Positions 24,521 through 38,042 of a DNA stretch of 64,000 bases are shown piece after piece (position 1 is the first letter of the stretch; each line of letters starts with the position of its first letter). This stretch comes from Salvator merianae. Lineage: Eukaryota > Chordata > Lepidosauria > Squamata > Teiidae. The position numbers were made by a program, and so were the translations under genes. The DNA is taken from the NCBI GenBank assembly GCA_003586115.2, contig QVOM02000073.1:35282305-35346304 (forward strand), written 5' to 3'. The notes under the pieces are model-generated. The model did no database searches. It worked only from the letters and a program-made list of their open reading frames with translations, and was not told where the DNA came from.

Positions 24521-27500
24521 ACCCTTCTAATTATTAGTGGTGTCCTGTTCAAAAGAAGAAAGTAAAATCTAGTTTTTATTATAAATAACGTAGCAAATGT
24601 GCCCCTCTTTTAGGTGAAATTCTTACACCTTTCTCAAGAAATGCATCAATTTAGTCTCCTTCACTCTCTCATGCTCACATACACACATAAATTCACGCTG
24701 CAACCTAAGTGGTATTAATTCATTCTTAATCAGCTTTCTAATAAATAATGCCTCTTAAAGCACCAACTGCAATAATAAAACCCAATTCTCCAGGGTTTTT
24801 TGTTTGTTCACACAATACATAGATTCTTCCATGAGGAAATGGAAAAAAACATTCCAGACTTTTTTGTTTGTTTGTTTTTTAATGTCAATGTTAATTGACT
24901 CTTTTTAAAAATGCAGCACCTTGACCCAGTGGTTTGGGTGCATTCTGATGCATACAAAACTCTCTGGGAACAGAGCCGCTCATGCTCTTCACTCTTGCAA
25001 AATGCTCTGAAAGACGGAATTCCAAAACAATGAATGGAGCAAGAAAGCCCTGACTTTGAAAATGGCTCCGTGCACACTGGGTCATAGCCTAGGTTGACAC
25101 GTGCCAAAAAAATCAAGAACGCTGATCTGCCCAGATGCCCAGTTCCAGCTCTTATCAGTCTTGGCCACTATTGCTAATGGCCAGCAATGACGGAAGATGT
25201 CCTCCATCCCTAACATATTCATTGCATTCTGAGGACAGATGGTGAACTGCATCACAGAGCCTGAATTCAGGGTCACCACATTATAACGCATCATCTGTCT
25301 GTTGTTTCTATAACTCAATACCTTGCTCCTTAATATTAGGGCATATTGGCCTAGTTTTCAGTCCTTTCCCTGATATACTAGTTTTCCATATGGAAGAAAC
25401 ATATGGAAGTGAGCTAGGGTGGAAAACTCAGATATAGGTTGTGAGTGAAAACCATTTAAAAGTTCCCCAGGTTAGCTGCATCTCATGTAGTACATCTCTA
25501 GTGTGCATGTGAGATTTTTGTACAATTAATCCCAGAATGAATTAGTTTCACTTCACAACAGCTGCTTAGTCCACAGAATTTTCTCCAACCACTAATGGTA
25601 GACCTGCAGCGATCCAGAGGTAACAAAGCAGAATGCAAAGGCTATGGGGGGTAGGGTGGGGTATTGCTGTACCTTAAGTGCAAGAAGGTACCTGCAATCA
25701 TCCAAGAACATTTGGTTGGTGGAAAAAATTGTCAAAAAATTCACAAGTAAGAATGAAGTTCAAACTGTTATTTGCAGAGTGGTCACAACAGAAGAGAACA
25801 GAAAGCAGAAGGCTCAGAACACTCATATTGCTCAAGAGTATCACATAAAATTACCCTGCTGTAAGAACAAATTGAATAATTGCTCAGCTACAGATAAAGC
25901 ATATTTTAATTGGGGAAATGAAAATAGAAGCCTTTTTCTCTCTCTGATTCTTCGAAGGCTTTTTGACATGGGTGACTGAGAAAATGAAATATTGCTCATG
26001 GAAATAGAAGTCAAAGCTGGCTCGGAACTTCGTGAGGATGGCAAAACTCAGAGCAGATACTCAGAAACAAGTGAGAGCAGAAGTGGCATTTGAACCACAC
26101 ACACACACCCCTCGCTCTGTGTACGGCCACTTTCTGATGTATTTTATGACTTCCAAATATTTTCCATGGTTGAATTTAGCAACATTGAATTGTATTTCAC
26201 ATTAAAAATACTTGTTAAAAAGACGAAGGATAAGGAAATGGCTTATGACTTATTCCTATCATTAAGGTATTTTCCTGATTTTAAAATAAAGGAAGCTGGG
26301 AGGGATTCCTCCCCCCTGCTCACACATTCACTCCCACAAGTACAGAAGCGTATTCTTGCGCACAGATACTTACATATATAGTGGTAGCTCTATTTATTAA
26401 AAAAATAAATGTCTCCCTCATGATTGCCTTTCTTAAAACACCCTTTTATTCCGAAACACCCTGGAAAAGAAATTCTTTTTCTTTATTTGGTTTCACGTCT
26501 GATCACGCAAGGGCTTGGCTTGTTCTGCTGTTCATTTATGGCTAGCCTAACCCCTTCTAAATGGGGTTCCTGCTTTGATGTATGCTACCGAAAAAGAGTA
26601 CAGAAAAAAATTAGGCAGATTGTGACGGAGAAAGGGACAGAGAAAGTGAGCATTAGATAAATTCCCTTTCTCAGCTAATAGGTAGTCTTCTACCAAGCTT
26701 AACCACAGTCCCTAGTGGTGGGGCGCCAGGTAAGTCAAATGAGCTCACCAGAAGTGCACCAAAGATAAAATCTGCCCAAGCACATCAGAGGCAGCAATGA
26801 TAAGATGGCCAGACAGAATGGTGGAGAGTGTTCCCCCACCTTTAATAGTCGCACAGAAGAGGAAAATTTCAGCAAGTACTGCTACATCGCTAAAACCTCC
26901 TCTTTATATAACAGTGCAGGAACTCTGTCCTTTCCATCTGGCCACCCCAAATGGCTATAGTGAAACATGAAGCTCATTTTAATTATTCTCACTTAAAGGA
27001 AGAACAACCTTTCTTTTTGCCTCACTGGCTCCAAAATGGATTCTGCATTTTTTGTACACCTAGCAAGTGAGCCTGAGGGAGTCTTCAAAGCTAAAAGAAC
27101 TGGCTCCTTGAAGAATGCACAAAATGCTTACTCTGTGCTATAAGCCAGGCCCGCACAAACTGTGATGACAACTGCCTCACCTTCCAGTCTGTTGCAGTCC
27201 AGAGCAAGGAGCACATGAAGATTATGAACACCTAATGCTCTGACAGCTGCGTCTGGTTCACTGGGCCACAAATTATTTTGGTCTATTAAAATGGCATCTA
27301 CCTTGCTCATCTGAGCTGTATACAAAACAGAACCCCTGGCTCTAAGCGTACCGATTCCTGTGCCATACAGAATTGAGGTTTTCAGAGCAGTGGCAGCATG
27401 TCAGAATTATTTTTTGCCATGCAGGTGGAGCCCTGCAGTTTGCTATTCTGCAAAATGAAGGCTCTCGGGCATGTTCTGTTCTTCCTGGAATACAGATCTA

Positions 27501-29804
27501 GTGCCTCAAATTTTCTTCTCATATCTAAAAATCAAGGGTTTTCACACTGCTGCTCACTGTATGATTGATACGAACTCTGCTGTGCTTCCGATAGCATTCA
27601 AATAAGCCACAAGTACTAGTGTGCCATAACCAGCATTAAATGTGCGTGCTTTTCAAACCAAACCTTTCAGGTTCTACATTCAGCACTGATGGATTCACAG
27701 TTGTTGCTGGGCCCAGGCAAGCAGTGCAAAGGGCTCAGTACCCCACCAATATCTTTCCCCCCCACCTATGTGCGTTTGTGCACCTGTGTGCATAGTGCAT
27801 AAATTCCTAATGAAATCTCACAAAAAAAATATTTTTATAGGCTTCAGGCAAACACAAAGACCATTTATTGCACCTCTCCCTATCCTTAGGATTTAGAGGC
27901 CGTGTGCGTTGCAGGATCTTTCTTCCTCCTTAAAGCGTACGCTCTTGCAAGTCCAGCCTCATAAAAATTACTTGAGACATAAAGCCATACAAGTACAAGC
28001 TGAGCTTACAATCAATCCGCATCAAAGGCGGCTCTCCTTCGACGTAACAGAAGGATTCCAACTCCTCCTCTGCAGCAACATTCAACACTTTCAACATGCT
28101 TAAAATTTGATGCATTTTCCATCTCTCTGACCAAAGCCAGCTGTGGAACTTTGATCTACCAAAGCCAGGAGATGGAAGAATTCCACTTATTGGTTGCTGG
28201 GGTGGTGACTAATATTTGTTTCTGATCATTTTTTTTTCTCTGAAAACATCAGCACAGCACAGGACAGGACAGGACAGTCCTACCCACCCTAAATGTGTCG
28301 CTATGTACATTCTACAGTAAGCTCTATAGCAATCACATGTAAACATCATTGTGGTGAGGAAATACTAGGACAGAAAAAGGCAGAGCTACAATGAGGCACT
28401 TGTCAATAGTAGATGCTTCATCTGGGACAGACTTTCTTCTGGACTGATTAGAGAAGGATATTACAGCATTCTAATTATTACAAAGTTACTAACAAAAGTA
28501 GAACAAGCAACACATTAGCAAGTCATTTTGTAACAATGAGCCTTTGCCAACTATGAGTGAAATAAGAATTAACAGGATGGAAGTCCCACACTAAGAGACA
28601 AAAGCAAATGGGATAAAGATTGCGTGTGGACTTCTGAACCTTATTCATGGCATCCTGATATATGTAGTTCTTCCTAGTTAAGACAAATTAAGCCTTTGGA
28701 TGGCATGAGGTGGGCCTATGATTATTTGTGCTTTCTGATTCAAATAAAATTCATGTAAATGCTAGAGAGACCTTAAAGGGATTAATGAGTTTGTTGGGAG
28801 AATTAAGGCTATTATATTCTATCTACATGGGATGACTGAATCCCCAAGGTCTCACCTTTCTGGGAAAAAAAGACAAAAGCATGGTGACTTGATGGAGGAT
28901 TTTGCAAGGTTCTTTGGTCCCCACTGACGATTCGATGTCTTGATGGATCTATTGGTTTTTTTGTTGTCTCTCATTGTCCCTGGACATTACTGCAAAGTCT
29001 TAGTGTGGCAGAAGAATAGCATTATGCAGACTATACATTCAGTCCAATACACTGAATTTTTTCTCTGTTATTCCTGCACTGTTCTCAGAACTTAGCCTTT
29101 CAGACATCCTACTATCTTGGCTCACTTCAGAGAGCCTTGTTCTCCATAAATCTTTATTCTAAAGCATCCTAAACCCCATTGTGAATGTATATGTTTATCC
29201 AGCCCTTCCCTTCAGTTCTGCTCTCCATCTTATCCTCACAGCATCACTGTGAGGTTGGATACAGTGACAAGCAGTGACCAGCCCAGCTTCAAGTCGTGAG
29301 ATGATCTGAATGCTGATCTGGCAGGTACTATTCTGACACTGCAGCTGCTGTGCCTTACTGGCTTCTTATAAGGACTATGCGAGTTTGTGAATCTAAGGGA
29401 CGGCAGTCAAACAAAGCCAGGAGACACCGGATCACAGCTACAAGGAAACAGTGAGAAGCAGAAATATGTGCCCTCTCTTTGGTTAATAGGAAAGAGAGAG
29501 GGAAACTCACAGAATCACCTGTCTGGTTTTTACTTGACTTCATTCAGAGGCAGTACAGTGTTCAGACGTAGGCAGGGATGTACTGGTAGAGCAACGTTTT
29601 GCCCAAGAACTCCATTTATCATTGTTTTGCGATACTGCAGAAAAAGTATTACCACCCAGACTGGAGAGTTTGTTTTGGTCAGATGGGCAGATGGTTGAAA
29701 AACTATTCCTAGGGTTACTGGTGACGTGATAGATAGCACTGAATTGTTTCATGCTCTTCTACATTAGATTTTCATATCATGTGAACTGAAAACTCCTGGA
29801 GTAA

Positions 29805-29905
29805 ATATTGTTGTTGTACAGTTAAGTCGAGTCTGACTCTTGATGACCCCATGGACCCTAGCAGACCAAGCCCTTCTGTCTTCTACTGTCTCCAAGTTCA
29901 TCCTG
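29805..29905 (+). mobile_element. BovB / Sauria-SINE-like 3' tail fragment
   Basis: The stretch TCGAGTCTGACTCTTGATGACCCCATGGACC then CTTCTGTCTTCTACTGTCTCC matches the tail shared by BovB LINEs and squamate SINEs ('gactcttagcgaccccatgg'). It is the best repeat clue that the genome is squamate. Confidence 0.65.
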
Positions 29906-31050
29906 GAGTAAATACTTGCTCTCAACATTTCTCCATCTCCTCAGAGATTTACTCATGGAGAATAAGTCTTTCAGTGGCTTCTGGTCATGAAAGTTTAGAG
30001 AAAGTCTGTGTGTTTTTTTAATGCGAGGTGCTAGAAAGCAACAACGAGAAAGAGCTATTAGCTTCACATCCTGGTCATGGGGTTCCCAAAAACACATGGT
30101 TAGTTATAGCAGGAACCACAACTAGACTGGCCTTTGGTCTAATCCACAACCTGGTAGAAGTTTGCTACTTGAGAACCTATTTTCCCCTTACCTGTCTGTC
30201 CCTAATTTTGTCCTTTACAAGTATATTATCTATGAAATCCATTCTGATACATCCAGAGCCAGCTCTGGACAATGAAATCACAGAATACTGTGTCTCATAT
30301 GATCAATAATTATGGTATAGAGGTCCCAGAATCCAGCCCATAAAAACTGAAATAATGGCTTCTGTAACTGTATCAGAACCCTATTCAGTAATCCCCTGGT
30401 TTATTGAGGGTAGGACAAAATGCTCCCTCAAGAAAGGGAATAAATTTTAGCTGAGCAGCCAATTGAAGGGCACTCTTTAGATGGGCCACATCTGCTGAGG
30501 GACAAGTGCCTCATTACAGTGCATAGTTAAAAAATCAAGGAAGCGGTACAATAAATCTGAATTACAGTACATCTGAGCCATAAATACATTATAAGTATAT
30601 ATTTCTTTCTTCTATTAAAAATTAGTTTACAATCCTGATTCTATTCACAATTAACAATTCATTGTCACACACTACAGACAAAAAGGGAAAAAAAGGTATG
30701 GTGAACACAGCTGCAACTCCACAGCAGAAGTGGGTGGGGCAGACGGGGGGGGGGACAGTCAGAGTGGAGGGGCTGAACTAGAAGGAAACAGGAGGTTTTT
30801 GCAGGCACATCCTAACACAACCAGTCTGAAGCAAAGATACTAATGTGTGGCAGTGGAACATCAACACCATGGGGACTCACAGACAGAAGCAGCTTGTTCA
30901 ATGTAAACATCGATTTAAAGGGACAGCAGTCAGTCTCTCTCTCTCTCAATCTCTCGTTCTTGTTGTACACTTAATCATTTCTTTGAAAACGTAAACATAT
31001 TGGAAGTGCCTTGACTGAGGTATTGAGGTATTCCTCAAAGGTTAAGGCTG

Positions 31051-31154
31051 TTACCGATGCAGGCTTTCCTGAGCCTCCTGCAGCAGACTGTCGAAATCCA
31101 TGGTCTCGTATTTGCTTTTGACAGGAGCTGGGGAGGACTCTTCCGTGCTGGAAT
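31051..31154 (-). CDS. PPARGC1B: PGC-1beta exon 12, C-terminus and stop
   Basis: 104 coding bases ending in TAA (31051-31053). It encodes [33 protein letters not shown]. The KSKYxxMDFDSLLxEAQ block is the hallmark PGC-1 family C-terminus. The protein ends LHR, one residue beyond the LH of human PGC-1beta as I remember it. Confidence 0.97.
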
Positions 31155-33261
31155 CTGGTACCAAGCAAGAAACGGAGAAGAACAATCTCAGTCACCTAGG
31201 GTTACAGGGAGCACACCCCAACAGAGACCGAAGAAGGCCATATGGTATGCTGCTCCACTCACTCTCCCCCTCTGGGATGAGAGTGCTAAACAATCCTTAC
31301 ACAACGTTTTCAGCTAGAGATGGAGGATAATTTTGTGCAATCTAAGCTTTAAATTAACTGGTGTGTTTTACTCCTTTCAGTAGGACACACAGACAATACT
31401 ATTACCTTTTGGAGCTCATGCATTTCTGATTTCAGGGAATCCTGTGGTAACAGTTTTGAATTCAATCTTATATTTTAGAGAAAATATCTTTATAAATGTG
31501 ATGGAATAATATTCAAAGAGTGTATTATGGCAATTTATGTATTTGTGTATTAATCCTATTACAGGTTTTTTTTTTTTAATGGAGTTACAAACCAAATAGG
31601 ACTATTCCAAGCACTCTGAATACCAAGCAGGTCAGTTTTTACGATAAGGACCTATATATTGAGTTTGGGAAGAAGAAAAAAAAGTTTGCGTGGGTAGTGT
31701 GCTGTTTGTTTGCTTTTTTAAAGCCATTTTGGAGGGCTATTTTAACCTTTGCTGATATGAGTCTTACTCCTGTGGGTGTTTGGGTGTATTAAAAACAAAA
31801 CAAAACTTTATTTTTCAAATAACCTCATTGCTCATTTGTTTCATGAACTAGGCGGTAAGTAGCGTGACCTATCATGACCTGTCACCCCGTCCATCTTGGT
31901 GCTACAAGAAGCTATATACAGGGAACAGTGGGTGTTCAAGTTTTCCTATTGTTTGCTGTGGTTAGAATACAATGAACATTTCCAGTTTTGATCTGCTGGA
32001 ACAGCTGGTTTTGCTGATGTTTGATGGAATGTTTGGGACGTTTATGTTTTGTTCTGAACTCAATGTGGCATAAATCCAAGGAAATGAGAAACTACAGTGT
32101 AAGACATTGAGTCTCTTTGCTGTGTCGGCAGAGTTTGTTAACGCCTACAAAGCAGAGCTTAAAAATGGATAAAAACATTCTTCTATAATACTGAAGAGGT
32201 CACGATGGTACAGCATGCTCTTCTCGTATGCAAATATTATGGGAGGAATTACAGGGTCTTTATCTGGCTTATATTTGGAACAATACCTAGTCAACCCAGC
32301 TGTCGGTATTATCTGATTGGAATTTCAGCGTAACTCTTGCAATAGCAGAATTTCTGGTGATGGCTATTAAATTAACATATTTTAGGAATCAATAAGTTCC
32401 AGGAGATTATATCTAGATTCTAATACATAACATAAACTTTGATTAATTATGGTTAATTTGTAATTTGATATACATATGTTTGTTTTTCTTTTTGTCCTTA
32501 TTTTACTTTTATATCATGGATCGTTTGATTGCAATAAAATCTACAACTACATTTAGTTGCACTTTTGCTATTCGTTGAGGTAGACTAGCTGCCAAGAAAG
32601 CAGAGGAACACGGGTCTGATCCCCAACATTTCCCCAGGAGAAGGTAATGGCAAATCTTTTCTGTATCACCATGGATGTGCCTTGGAGTCAAGCTTGGCTT
32701 GAGGGACTGTTACCATTTTATGTTTTACAATAATTTGAGACCAGTCTATGCCTTTGTGACACAACAATCAGATATTTGTATTGTGTTCTGCTGCGACGGA
32801 AAGATGACTGGGATGCACTTTAGAGCCCCCCTCTAGCAACAACGTCCTATGTGTGTAGATAGTTGGTGGAAACTCGCCTCTTCACCCAGGCATCTCTTCT
32901 ACTGCTCTGGTGCTTTACTTTTTAGTTTTATGATTTCAACTGTCATATTTTAATTGCAAAATGCCCTGTCAGGTATAGGGTGGTATAAAAATGTAAATAA
33001 TAAATAGATAAAATGATCTATAAATAATATAAACAAATAAATAAAAACGATGAATTACCTGAGAAATCAGGAAAACTGAAATATTCTCTCTCTGTGCGGC
33101 TAACTTAGTCTAACAGCCTTGGCTCACCCATCTCTGAAAAAGCTGTAGGTACCCTCAGTGATAATAAACAACTGCAATTAGACAGTGCCAAGCAGAAATT
33201 ATCCCCATCACCACTGTAGGAGGAAGGAAATTTCTTTGGCCTGACAGGTTTGCCAGCTTAC
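31155..33261 (-). other. Intron 11 of PPARGC1B
   Basis: 2107 bp, donor GTAAGC, acceptor TACCAG. It contains an L2 tail (32870-33045) and a poorly preserved SINE-like stretch near 32640-32720. Confidence 0.85.
32870..33045 (+). mobile_element. L2 3' end
   Basis: AAACTCGCCTCTTCACCCAGGCAT, then a tail with GCCCTGTCAGGTATAGGGTGGTATAAA and (AAATA)n. Confidence 0.65.
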
Positions 33262-33416
33262 CCAAGTCAGTGTATCTGGTCCAGAAGAAGTGCCCAAAGC
33301 CACCATAACTCAGCTGGAAGAAGGGCTCATTTCTTTTCCTCAGCGAGGCACCATTCTTCAAAGATAAGGCGGCATGTTCTGAACACCGATACGTAATGAA
33401 TCCATACTTATCTCCT
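33262..33416 (-). CDS. PPARGC1B: PGC-1beta exon 11 (RRM second half, RNP1)
   Basis: 155 bp: one base completing Arg, 51 codons, then one base. The acceptor is TTACTCAG and the donor [14 protein letters not shown] at 33386-33409 is the RNP1 motif. [29 protein letters not shown] matches mammalian PGC-1beta closely, and the exon ends FFWTRYTDL. The downstream AG in the acceptor region is rejected because it would break the frame from exon 10. Confidence 0.97.
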
Positions 33417-33800
33417 CTGAGTAATAAAACAGAGAACTTAAGCATAATAATATGTATTATGTTATCTGTACTGCAAAGACAAATAATATAAAAGTATTCA
33501 GGGCACAGAATGCCTACTGTCAACAGGATAGATTAGGTCATAAAAATACTGAGTAATCCACTGAATTTGGGGAATGAGCCTGGTTTACTATACCACTCAT
33601 ATTCTTTTGTATTTCTTGCTTATTTGGGCAGGGCACACACTGCTAAAAGGTTGTATATACGTTAATTATATCTACAGAGTAAATAAATCTCTGTATGGTT
33701 ATACTAATTACTTCCTAAGAAAAAACTTGTGACCTGTGTAAAAAATATCCATGTGTAGAATATGTTGCTTATTTTGCATAACTTATTCTGCTTATACTAG

Positions 33801-33927
33801 GTACAGGAAATGATTGAACGGCTTATAAAAGACCCAGAACCCCTAGCTCCTGAAATTTCACCAGGTATTATAACTCAAATAGATCCTAAAATCCAACTGA
33901 AACTCAATAAAGATCCAAAGTCACTAG
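33801..33927 (+). other. Unidentified exon-like ORF in PPARGC1B intron 10
   Basis: 127 bp bounded by TTCTGCTTATACTAG on the left and CTAG/GTAAGAAAA on the right, open in one frame for 42 codons (VQEMIERLIKDPEPLAPEIS, then PGIITQIDPKIQLKLNKDPK). An in-frame TAG sits exactly at the acceptor, so the open frame begins where the exon would. It is antisense to PPARGC1B. I do not recognise the peptide. It could be an exon of a nested gene, a captured exon or a chance pseudo-exon. Confidence 0.25.
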
Positions 33928-34779
33928 GTAAGAAAATTCATAAATTAATAGTTACAAAAATAGGAAGTATATATTTGAGAACTAGCTTTATAAATGCTCA
34001 AAGCATGCAAATGTACAGTATAACAAAAACATAAAATAAGAAAAGAATAGACTGCTATTTATGACTACATGGAGAAAACGTCACAGAGGAAATACTCCAG
34101 TAATTTAAAATACAAGGTGAGTACTAAAAATAAATAGTATATGTCTGTAATCCACCCACCCTGATTGTTTAGACTAGTGTTCCTAAATGACACATCTACA
34201 ATGATAAATAATCATGAAATCTATCAGAATCTTCGCTTGGAAATGACAGGAAAATCACCAAGCTCAAAAGGTCTAGTACTGAGTAGATAGTTGCGTCTTT
34301 ATAGTTTATCTCTTATTCTTAAGAACCATTCCAATAAAATACAGCAGGATCAGTCACAAATTGCTACATTCTTTTTAACCAATTTCCTGTAGGCATGATC
34401 TACATGCATTATTAGCAATTTGGCCTTTTAACTAGTTTCCTGCATCCTGACTTTGGGATGCAGCACTAGTCACTGAAGAAGACTTCAGGGTCAAAATGCA
34501 TCTGGCTACATTGGATTTTATTCCATCTCTATCTGGATGTTTGTTCTTGACCTTATATGTTTGCTGTCAGGCTTGCTAATCTAGATTATCTATCACTGGA
34601 GGATTGACCCTTAGGAAATTTGGGTATTTAAATATACTATACTATACTAATCTGGGCATTTATAAAGTACATACCTAGCATTGTTATAATTGTTGATTTA
34701 TGAAGTTTTAAATTTATTGACTTTGGATCTTTCTGAGGGCATTTATTCACTTACTACAGAAGACAGAGAACAGTCCAGA

Positions 34780-35165
34780 TCAGAAGGCCCATGATCTGAA
34801 TTACTAGTAGCCTTCAACATTGAGGACTACCAGCACACCATTTCCAGCTGGTCTGGATCACAGAAGCATGCAAAAGGCATGCCTCCATTTTTCCGGACTA
34901 CCAGGGGACCAATTTTGGCAGGGGACCAAAGCACACCATTGAAATGGGTTCCCTGGGAGCTTCAAAACTAGAAACTTTTGTTCCTAGCCCTTTGGAACCC
35001 AGTTCTGAACTCCTGTGAATTTCAGGGCTGGTGCGAGGGCTGGTCTTGATAAGCACCACCATGCAGATAGTGCTGTTCCAGACCATGCCTTGCCATTGTC
35101 CAAACCAGCAGGCCTCATTTCTCCAGATCCATTGGTTTGGATCACAGCTAGGTAAAAGCAGAAAG
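34780..35165. mobile_element. Family-A repeat
   Basis: Shares with 3654-4215 the order GGCATGCCTCCAT, GGGAGCTTCAAAACTAGAAACTTTTGTTCCTAGCCCTTTGGAAC, TTTCAGGGCTGGTGCGAGGG and CCAGACCAT. Confidence 0.6.
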
Positions 35166-35694
35166 GCCTTGAGTTTCAATTAACTGGAAATGTTCAGGGC
35201 AAAATCAAAATAAGACAACAAGAAGAAACAAGAAAGTTAGGATTCTCAGAATATTGAACTGTTTCTCCAATATTGGTATCACAGGGAAAGCAAACATATT
35301 AGGAACCATACATTTTCCTTATCTCTTTGCTCTTACATCCCAAAACCCTTCTCCCCTCGCATTCTTCAATTTCCCTGGAGGTTTTCCACTAATGCAGGAG
35401 CACCAATATACTACATGAAAAACCAGTGATGCATCTGAGTAGTTTTCAATTTTTCTGAGATCTATCCTTTAAGTAAGAATGATAGACTTTGATGCTCACC
35501 ATATACCCTCAACATTCGAAACTTGCTGATAAACCCCTAAAGGTGACTCCAGTTCTGATGACTCTTTCTTCTCATCCATGCTCCATCTTATGCTTAGAAC
35601 TACCAGTCTCTAAGAAAACCTCTGATGCTGTCAGCTCCTTCCTATAGAGATATCTTTTTGAATAACTCTTTCAACCAAACACCTAGGTCATACA

Positions 35695-35775
35695 CTGCAT
35701 CTTGTTTTTATTGCTGCAACCTGCCCTGAGACTTCTGGGTATAGGGTGGGATAAAAATGCAAACAAAAAAAAAAC
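35695..35775 (+). mobile_element. L2 3'-tail fragment
   Basis: TTGCTGCAACCTGCCCTGAGACTTCTGGGTATAGGGTGGG. Confidence 0.65.
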
Positions 35776-36489
35776 CACACAAGTGTTCCATTGAAATGCA
35801 AATTTGGTCCTTGTTTTTCCCCTGTTCCCAACTTGTTCCTCTTTTCCTGTTGCTTCACTTGCAGTGAAGTTTAGATTGTAAATTCCTACTGACTGGGATT
35901 TGCGCCTTATTTCCTTTCATTTTGCAAAGTGCTATCAACAGGGTTTGCAATGAATAAGATTTAACATGAAAGCTTCTGATCATTTGATTTCTTCATGGTG
36001 CAGGGCCTTCTCAACAAATAGGGATACACTCAGACACACAATGCTTCTCTGTTTCTCTGACACAAATCTACTTCTCATGGAAACAAATCCACATATTTGG
36101 CATCTGATTACTTTGGTTCTCCTCTCATAACTCACAGTTTAGGTCTTCAGAACTTAAGATGTAGTTCATTTTGCATGCTGTTCATGCTGAATATATTACA
36201 AATGCTTCCACGGTTTTCTTATTTAGGAAGTATCTTATAATCCAAAAGATATTGGGTTACATCAGATTCTTCCCTTAGCTGCCACCCACTGCAGTCATTC
36301 TACCAGTAGGCTGCAAGAGAGGGAGGCAGGATGGTGCTGTAGGAAGGGCTCTCCATCTGCCCTAGCACCAAGAAGCCACACCCTCAAGTGCCTTCTAGGG
36401 CAGTTGTTCCACCTCCTTCCTTCCCAACACTCTTTTCCTTGAGCATCATGTCTTTTTAGATTGAAAGCCTGAGAGAAGGGGGTTGTCTA

Positions 36490-36545
36490 GTATTACATAT
36501 GGTAAGCAGCTTAAGGGCAGGATAAAAATTAGTTAAATAAATATA
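36490..36545 (+). mobile_element. L2 3'-tail fragment (very short)
   Basis: AGCTTAAGGGCAGGATAAAAATTAGTTAAATAAATA. Confidence 0.45.
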
Positions 36546-37920
36546 TGTGAGGTATAACTGAGGAAACGGGGGGGGGGGGAGAAGCTTGAACTGAATACTG
36601 AGCTTGTTTAGGTTTATGTATATACTCTTTTAGTCATTTATTTTGTTGTTACTTTTTTTTTTATTTTGGAAACTTGTAAATTCCACCATTGTTTGTATAT
36701 TTTGATATTTAATAAAGTATTTCTTGGGGGGGAAAAACGCACTATAGATCTGCATAGAAATACACAAAATGCTGTGTTGAATGACTGGAAACAGCCATGT
36801 CTCCTTGAAACAGACTACTGTTTGTGCTGGCCAGTTGACCCTGAGTGGACCTTCCCTGTGCCTGGTTCAGTCTTGTGTCCCTTGGTCCTCTGCATCTTAA
36901 AGGAGTGAGGTGAAGCTCCACTGCATTTGTGGAATGATGGTACTACCTAGCAAAACACTTTTTAAGGCTCGTTGGCACTTCCCAAGGTATGCACCAGCCC
37001 TGGAAAGCATAGAGACTGCTTACTTGAGAAGGCACCTGAGGAAGCTCCAAACAAGCATGTGACCGAGTGATGACATCATATAAGCAATGACATCACACAA
37101 CGTGCTAGAGTTTTGCCCTGCCCTGTAGGCTCCAGAGGTGTGGGTAAGGGCACACTACCATGCCAAGAGGCCATCCTCTGATTGGAGGGTGCAGGGGTGT
37201 TTCAAGTAATTCAAAACAGCATTGTGTACTTCTCTCATTCCAAAGTAAAAAATCAAAGTACACTTTTTGTCTCTTTAAAAACTCATAAAGAAGTATCCTT
37301 CCAGGTTAAAACTGTGTCACAGAACCCAGCTCTTTCCCAAACAAGGGGCATTTTCAGAACCTGGTGGAAGATTCAGGTTTCAGTCATCGTTTTCCGAATA
37401 AAATAAAGCTATGCCTCTAAATTACTGACAGACATAGTCAGGGGATGAATGCCTGATAAATCAAAGCTCTTGCTTTGGTCCTGGAGGCAGAAATGTGCTG
37501 TTTGCATAAGCATCTCTTCCTGCTCATGCTAACATCGACGCTGGGGAGCAAAAGGAAATGGCTTTAGACGTCGGTCATTTTCTGCATGTCCCTTAATGGC
37601 TCTGGGGAGCCTGTGTGCCAGATAAATCACAAGTGCCGCTGCCATTCTTCTATGTGGCGGTGGTGGGTAAGGAGAAAGGTCGTGAGTGCCTTCAGAGTCA
37701 TTTTTCACACTGTGCACAAAGGACATCTCCAATAGTGCTTGCCACTGCCCTGAGATGGACTGCAGCCCCAGTGGGTGCAGCGACACTTAGTCACGACATC
37801 TCTCAGGCTTTTCCTAGGCACCTGTTGCATGCCACGTGGATTCTGCCATAGATACAGACTTCCAAAATACTGGCCTATCGCTACTTGCAGGAAGAAAAGG
37901 GAATTATAGGTTAAACTTAC

Positions 37921-38042
37921 CTTTTGTTTCTAGTCAAAACGCAACACTCAACAATCTCTCCAAACACTTCAAAACGCTTCTTCAGTTCACTGGAGCTCAT
38001 ACTGCTAGCAAGGTTTCTGATGTACACTACCCGGCCTTCTCC
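37921..38042 (-). CDS. PPARGC1B: PGC-1beta exon 10 (RRM first half, RNP2)
   Basis: 122 bp, 40 codons plus two bases. The acceptor is TATAG and the donor AAAAG/GTAAGT. It begins [18 protein letters not shown] at 38010-38030 is the RNP2 strand of an RNA-recognition motif. It continues [26 protein letters not shown], the first helix and second strand. This RRM is the C-terminal RNA-binding domain shared by all PGC-1 family members. Confidence 0.96.

Larger units (their letters stand above)
23945..31050 (-). other. PPARGC1B: Probable long 3' UTR of PPARGC1B
   Basis: About 7.1 kb downstream of the stop with no competing gene and unusually few repeats for this window. The proximal end is fixed by the stop codon. 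The distal end is inferred from tandem AATAAA hexamers near 23965 followed by a GU-rich stretch. The human mRNA also has a 3' UTR of roughly this size, from memory. Other AATAAA hexamers upstream (near 30400, 27840 and 26390) could give shorter forms. It includes a BovB-like SINE fragment and a hairpin MITE. Confidence 0.5.
33417..37920 (-). other. Intron 10 of PPARGC1B
   Basis: 4504 bp. It holds two L2 tails, a family-A repeat (34780-35165) and an unidentified exon-like ORF on the plus strand (33801-33927). A G9-10 tract lies near 36570. Confidence 0.85.

Noticed and set aside
34051..34116. Possible second exon (TAIYDYMEKTSQ frame) after the exon-like ORF
   Set aside because: Donor GTGAGT is fine, but the acceptor region is purine-rich and the phase does not match the end of 33801-33927.
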